From JALHMQ01 sp037441125 (lineage in GTDB: Bacteria > Pseudomonadota > Gammaproteobacteria > Burkholderiales > Burkholderiaceae_F), in NCBI GenBank assembly GCA_037441125.1, contig JBBIST010000004.1, positions 21,732 through 85,731 of the forward strand: a DNA stretch of 64,000 nucleotides, written 5' to 3'. Each line of letters begins with the position of its first letter. Position 1 is the stretch's first letter. Positions 60,254 to 64,000 of the stretch are shown here, one piece after another. The notes under the pieces were generated by a model. That model was not told the origin of the DNA. It ran no database searches and saw only the letters and a list, made by a program, of their open reading frames with translations. The position numbers and the translations under genes are program-made.

Positions 60254-62719
60254 ATGGGAACTTCGCTCAATGAACCGCAAGGCGCGCCGGATCAGCCGGC
60301 GCGCAGCCTGCTGGCGGCGGCGCGCCTCAGTTCGCGCTGCGATCCGGCTTCGCTCGGCTGCTCGCTAAGCAGCGAACTGCCCGAGATCGACGTCGTCATT
60401 GGCCAGGACCGGGCGCGCGCCGCGGTCGAGCTCGGCCTGGCGATGACCCAGCCCGGCTACCACCTGTTCGTCATGGGCGCGCCGGGCAGCGGCCGGCGCG
60501 CGATCGTGCGCCAGGCGATCGACGCCCGCTGTCGCAACACGCCGCTGCGCGCGCGCAGCGACTGGGTCTACGTGCACAACTTCGAGCAGGCCGGCCGGCC
60601 GCTCGCGCTCGAGCTGCCGGCCGGGCGCGGCGCCCGGCTGCGCACCGACCTGCGGCAACTGGTCGACACGCTGCGCACGGTGATCCCGGCGGTGTTCGAG
60701 TCCGACCAGTACACGACCGAGTTCGAGCGCATCAACGCCGAGATCAACGGCCGTGCGGCGCAGGCGCTGCAGGCGATCGTCGAGGAGGCGGGCGCGCACG
60801 GCATCGCCATGGTGCGCACGCCGGCCGGCTTCACCTTCGCCCCGCACAAGGACGGCGAGGTGATGTCGCCCGAGGAGTTCGAAGCGCTGCCGCCGGCCGA
60901 GCGCAGCCGGATCCAGCAGGCGATGGAGGCGATGCAGGACAAGCTCACGCGCACGCTGCGCGCGCAGATGAGGCTGCGCCAGGAGCGCCTGGAGCGGGTG
61001 CGGGCGCTGAACCGCTCGATGACGCTGCTTGCGGTCGGCCACGCCGTCGACGAGCTCAAAACGCAGTACGCCGACCTGCCGCGCGTGCTCGCCTACCTGG
61101 AGGCGGTGCAGGCCGACGTGATCGACAACGCCGACGACTTCCGCCACCGCGACGGCGACGGCGAGGGCGACCCGACGGCGCCGCAGCGCCTGCGCCGCTA
61201 CGAGGTGAACCTGCTGATCGATGCGGCGGCGGCCGCCGATCCACTGGTGGTCGAGGATCTGCCCGCCTATCCGAACCTGCTCGGCCGCGTCGACTACGTG
61301 GCGCGGCTGGGCACGCTGATGACCGACTTCACGCTGATCCAGGCCGGCAGCCTGCACCGCGCCAACGGCGGCTACCTGCTGCTCGATGCCGTGAAGCTGC
61401 TCACCCAGCCCTTCGCCTGGGCGGCGCTCAAGCGCGCGCTGGCGCGACGCGAAGTGCGCATCGAGTCGCTGGCCGAGATCTACGGGCTGGTGTCGACGGT
61501 GCGCCTCGAGCCGCAGCCGATCCCTCTCGAGGTCAAGGTGATCCTGGTCGGCGAACGCGAGCTGTACGAACTGCTGGCGCGCTTCGATCCGGAGTTCGAC
61601 GAGCTGTTCCGCATCGGTGCCGACCTGTCCGAGGACTTCCCGCGCAACGAGCCGATGCAGCGCGCGCTCGCGGGCGTGGTCGCCACGCACGCGCGCCGCG
61701 CGCAACTGCTGCCGCTGCAGGCCGGTGCGCTGGCGCGGCTGATCGATCATGCCGCGCGCCAGGCCGGCGACGCCGGCCGGATGAGCGCGCGCGTGCGCGA
61801 TCTGATCGACGTCGCGGTCGAGGCCGACCATGCGCAGCGCGCCGCCGGCGCCGGTGCGATCGACGCCGCCGCGATCGACGCCGCGATCGGCGCCCGGCGC
61901 CACCGCGCCAGTCGCCTGCACGAGCGGGTGCAGGAGGCGATCCTGCGCGGCACGTTGCTGATCGACACCGAAGGCAGCCGCATCGGCCAGGTCAACGGGC
62001 TGGCGGTGTACGCGGCCGGCGGCTGGCTGTTCGGCGAGCCGACCCGGATCACCGCCACCACCCGCTTCGGCGAAGGGCGCGTGATCGACGTTCAGCGCGA
62101 GACCGAACTCGGCGGCTCCGTGCACTCGAAGGGCGTGCTAATCCTGGCCTCGTTTCTGGCGGCGCGCTACTCCGAGTTCGCGCCGCACTCGATCGTCGCC
62201 AGCCTGGTATTCGAACAGACCTACAGCCGCGTCGAGGGCGACAGCGCGTCGCTGGCCGAGCTGGCGGCGCTGATGTCGTCGCTCGCCGAGGCACCGGTGC
62301 GCCAGTCGCTGGCGGTCACCGGATCGGTCAACCAGCTCGGCCGCGTGCAGGCGGTGGGCGCGATCAACGAAAAGATCGAGGGCTTTTACGACCTGTGCGC
62401 GGCGCGCGGACTGGACGGCGCGCACGGGGTCATCATCCCCGCCGCCAACGTCCAGCACCTGATGCTGCGCGACGACGTGGTCGCGGCGGCCGCCGCCGGT
62501 CGCTTTTGCGTGTACGCAGTGGAGACGATCGACGAGGCGATCGAGTTGCTGACCGGCGCAGTCGCCGGCCGCAGCGAGCCGCCGTGGGAGGCGGGCAGCC
62601 TGAACGGCCGCATCGCGCGCCGGGTCGACGAGTATGCGGCACTTCGCCGCGGCGAGCCACGCTTCCGGCGCCGCCGCCCGCGCGCGCGCCCGGGCCGGCA
62701 CGGCGCCGGTGAAGACTGA
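60254..62719 (+). CDS. Lon-like (AAA_32) ATP-dependent protease
   Basis: 821 residues. An N-terminal ATPase part with an atypical P-loop GAPGSGRRAI, a middle helical region, a Walker B/sensor region (LHRANGGYLLLDAVKLL) and a C-terminal Lon protease domain with the Ser-Lys pair (VEGDSASLAEL and AINEKIEGFYDLC). No LAN substrate-binding domain is seen, so it is LonB-like. The FNR-type box upstream suggests anaerobic control. Confidence 0.9.
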   Translation: MGTSLNEPQGAPDQPARSLLAAARLSSRCDPASLGCSLSSELPEIDVVIGQDRARAAVELGLAMTQPGYHLFVMGAPGSGRRAIVRQAIDARCRNTPLRARSDWVYVHNFEQAGRPLALELPAGRGARLRTDLRQLVDTLRTVIPAVFESDQYTTEFERINAEINGRAAQALQAIVEEAGAHGIAMVRTPAGFTFAPHKDGEVMSPEEFEALPPAERSRIQQAMEAMQDKLTRTLRAQMRLRQERLERVRALNRSMTLLAVGHAVDELKTQYADLPRVLAYLEAVQADVIDNADDFRHRDGDGEGDPTAPQRLRRYEVNLLIDAAAAADPLVVEDLPAYPNLLGRVDYVARLGTLMTDFTLIQAGSLHRANGGYLLLDAVKLLTQPFAWAALKRALARREVRIESLAEIYGLVSTVRLEPQPIPLEVKVILVGERELYELLARFDPEFDELFRIGADLSEDFPRNEPMQRALAGVVATHARRAQLLPLQAGALARLIDHAARQAGDAGRMSARVRDLIDVAVEADHAQRAAGAGAIDAAAIDAAIGARRHRASRLHERVQEAILRGTLLIDTEGSRIGQVNGLAVYAAGGWLFGEPTRITATTRFGEGRVIDVQRETELGGSVHSKGVLILASFLAARYSEFAPHSIVASLVFEQTYSRVEGDSASLAELAALMSSLAEAPVRQSLAVTGSVNQLGRVQAVGAINEKIEGFYDLCAARGLDGAHGVIIPAANVQHLMLRDDVVAAAAAGRFCVYAVETIDEAIELLTGAVAGRSEPPWEAGSLNGRIARRVDEYAALRRGEPRFRRRRPRARPGRHGAGED

Positions 62720-62798
62720 TTCCACCGACATTCAGAAGTGCAGCCGGGGAGCCGGTCGAAAGCGGCCGCCCGTGCGCGGTGCTTCGGCGGGCGAGTAG

Positions 62799-63356
62799 TT
62801 ACGCAAACGCGCGCGCGACCGGGAAGGTCCAGCCGGACACCGCGTCGCCGGCATCGAGCGTCTCGGTGTCCGTATAGACGCGGATGCTGGCGCGCGAGCG
62901 ATAGGCGGTCGCGGTGTGCTTGCGCGGATTCAGAACGATCACCAGCCGGCAGCCGGCGTCGAGCCAGTCGAAGACTTTCTCTTCGATCTCGGCGTAGTTG
63001 TCGCCGGGCGACAGAACCTCGATCGCCAGATCGGGTGCGCCGGGCCAATACCCAGGCACATCGCCGACTTGCTCGTAGCGCTTCTTCGCAACGAAGGCGA
63101 CGTCGGGGGCGCGCACCGTGTCGGGGTTGCTGCGCAGTCTGAACCCGGTCTCGGCGGCGAAGACGACACCGAGGTCGTTGGCCTCGACGTACCGCCCGAG
63201 GTCGATCTCGATCTTGTGCGTTATCCGACCGTGCTGCGATCCCGCCGGCGCCATTTTCCTCAACTCCCCGTCGACCAGCTCGTAGCGAAAGCCGTCGTCC
63301 GGCAAGGCGAGCAGATCGTCGGCTGTCAGCGGTTGGACCGTGATCACCATCGTCAT
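62799..63356 (-). CDS. Uma2-family (PD-(D/E)xK-like) protein
   Basis: 185 residues. Uma2/DUF820 blocks: RYELVDGELRKMAPAGSQHG near 24-43, DTVRAPDVAFVAKKR, PDLAIEVLSPGDNYAEIEEKV near 107-127. Restriction-like fold; a role in nucleic acid processing is possible. Usually scattered, with unknown function. Confidence 0.88.
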   Translation of the reverse strand: MTMVITVQPLTADDLLALPDDGFRYELVDGELRKMAPAGSQHGRITHKIEIDLGRYVEANDLGVVFAAETGFRLRSNPDTVRAPDVAFVAKKRYEQVGDVPGYWPGAPDLAIEVLSPGDNYAEIEEKVFDWLDAGCRLVIVLNPRKHTATAYRSRASIRVYTDTETLDAGDAVSGWTFPVARAFA

Positions 63357-63452
63357 TCTCCGCCGGCGATGCTACCAGCACACTTTGCCGCAGAGCCGGC
63401 GTTCGTCGATGCCGCGGTCCGGCGTTGCCCGCATTGATCGCGCATCGCCGCT

Positions 63453-64000
<548 letters not shown>

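Overview
The window is about 64 kb of very GC-rich DNA with densely packed, Proteobacteria-like genes. It reads as the sulfur-oxidation island of a chemolithotrophic, probably betaproteobacterial, sulfur oxidizer. The evidence is a complete oxidative-type dsr operon (dsrABEFHCMKLJOPNR) together with sox, soeABC, aprMBA-sat and rhodanese/tusA/dsrE2 genes. Assignment to Betaproteobacteria is an inference from gene content and gene style. I found no photosynthesis genes, tRNA, rRNA, insertion sequence or CRISPR array.

Layout. 1-3.2 kb: sox genes (the end of an apparent SoxX-SoxA fusion, soxB, a SoxW-like thioredoxin). 3.3-5.2 kb: an ECF sigma factor, an anti-sigma factor that carries a DsrE-like domain, and a divergent exported DsrE-like protein. 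They share a perfectly palindromic promoter region. 5.3-8.65 kb (minus): a compact cluster of a TauD-like oxygenase, an unknown protein, a Cys-less DsrC paralogue, a TusA-TusA fusion, an orphan Cas6/Cmx6-like protein and a small unknown protein, divergent from dsr. 8.9-21.3 kb: the dsr operon. 21.4-28.0 kb (minus): a NarL/NarX-type two-component system and soeABC. 28.3-31.2 kb: phosphodiesterase, dienelactone-hydrolase-like protein, one-Cys DsrC paralogue, rhodanese and an unknown protein. 31.3-37.5 kb (minus): sat, a one-Cys DsrC paralogue, aprM-aprB-aprA, two accessory genes and a 53-codon gene. 37.8-45.8 kb: an HTH/[2Fe-2S] reductase fusion, an AhpD-like/Rieske fusion, siroheme synthase, a Sfum_1244-like protein with an S24-fold partner, tusA-dsrE2 and an SLC13 transporter. 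45.8-64 kb: mostly housekeeping genes (BASS transporter, acyl-CoA synthetases, rmuC, an Omp85-like protein, gamma carbonic anhydrase, PHP, YciO, M50 protease, trpS, a Lon-like protease, Uma2, groEL).

How it works together. SoxXA and SoxB act on thiosulfate in the periplasm. Stored or carrier-bound sulfur is passed as persulfide through rhodanese, TusA, DsrE2, DsrEFH and DsrC. DsrC trisulfide is oxidised by DsrMKJOP, and rDsrAB with DsrL releases sulfite. Sulfite goes to sulfate either directly (SoeABC) or through APS (AprBA-AprM, then Sat, yielding ATP). CysG and DsrN supply siroheme and its amide.

The most novel candidates are the sigma/anti-sigma-DsrE/exported-DsrE module, which looks like an envelope sulfur-sensing circuit, and the six-gene cluster containing a CRISPR-less Cas6-like protein.
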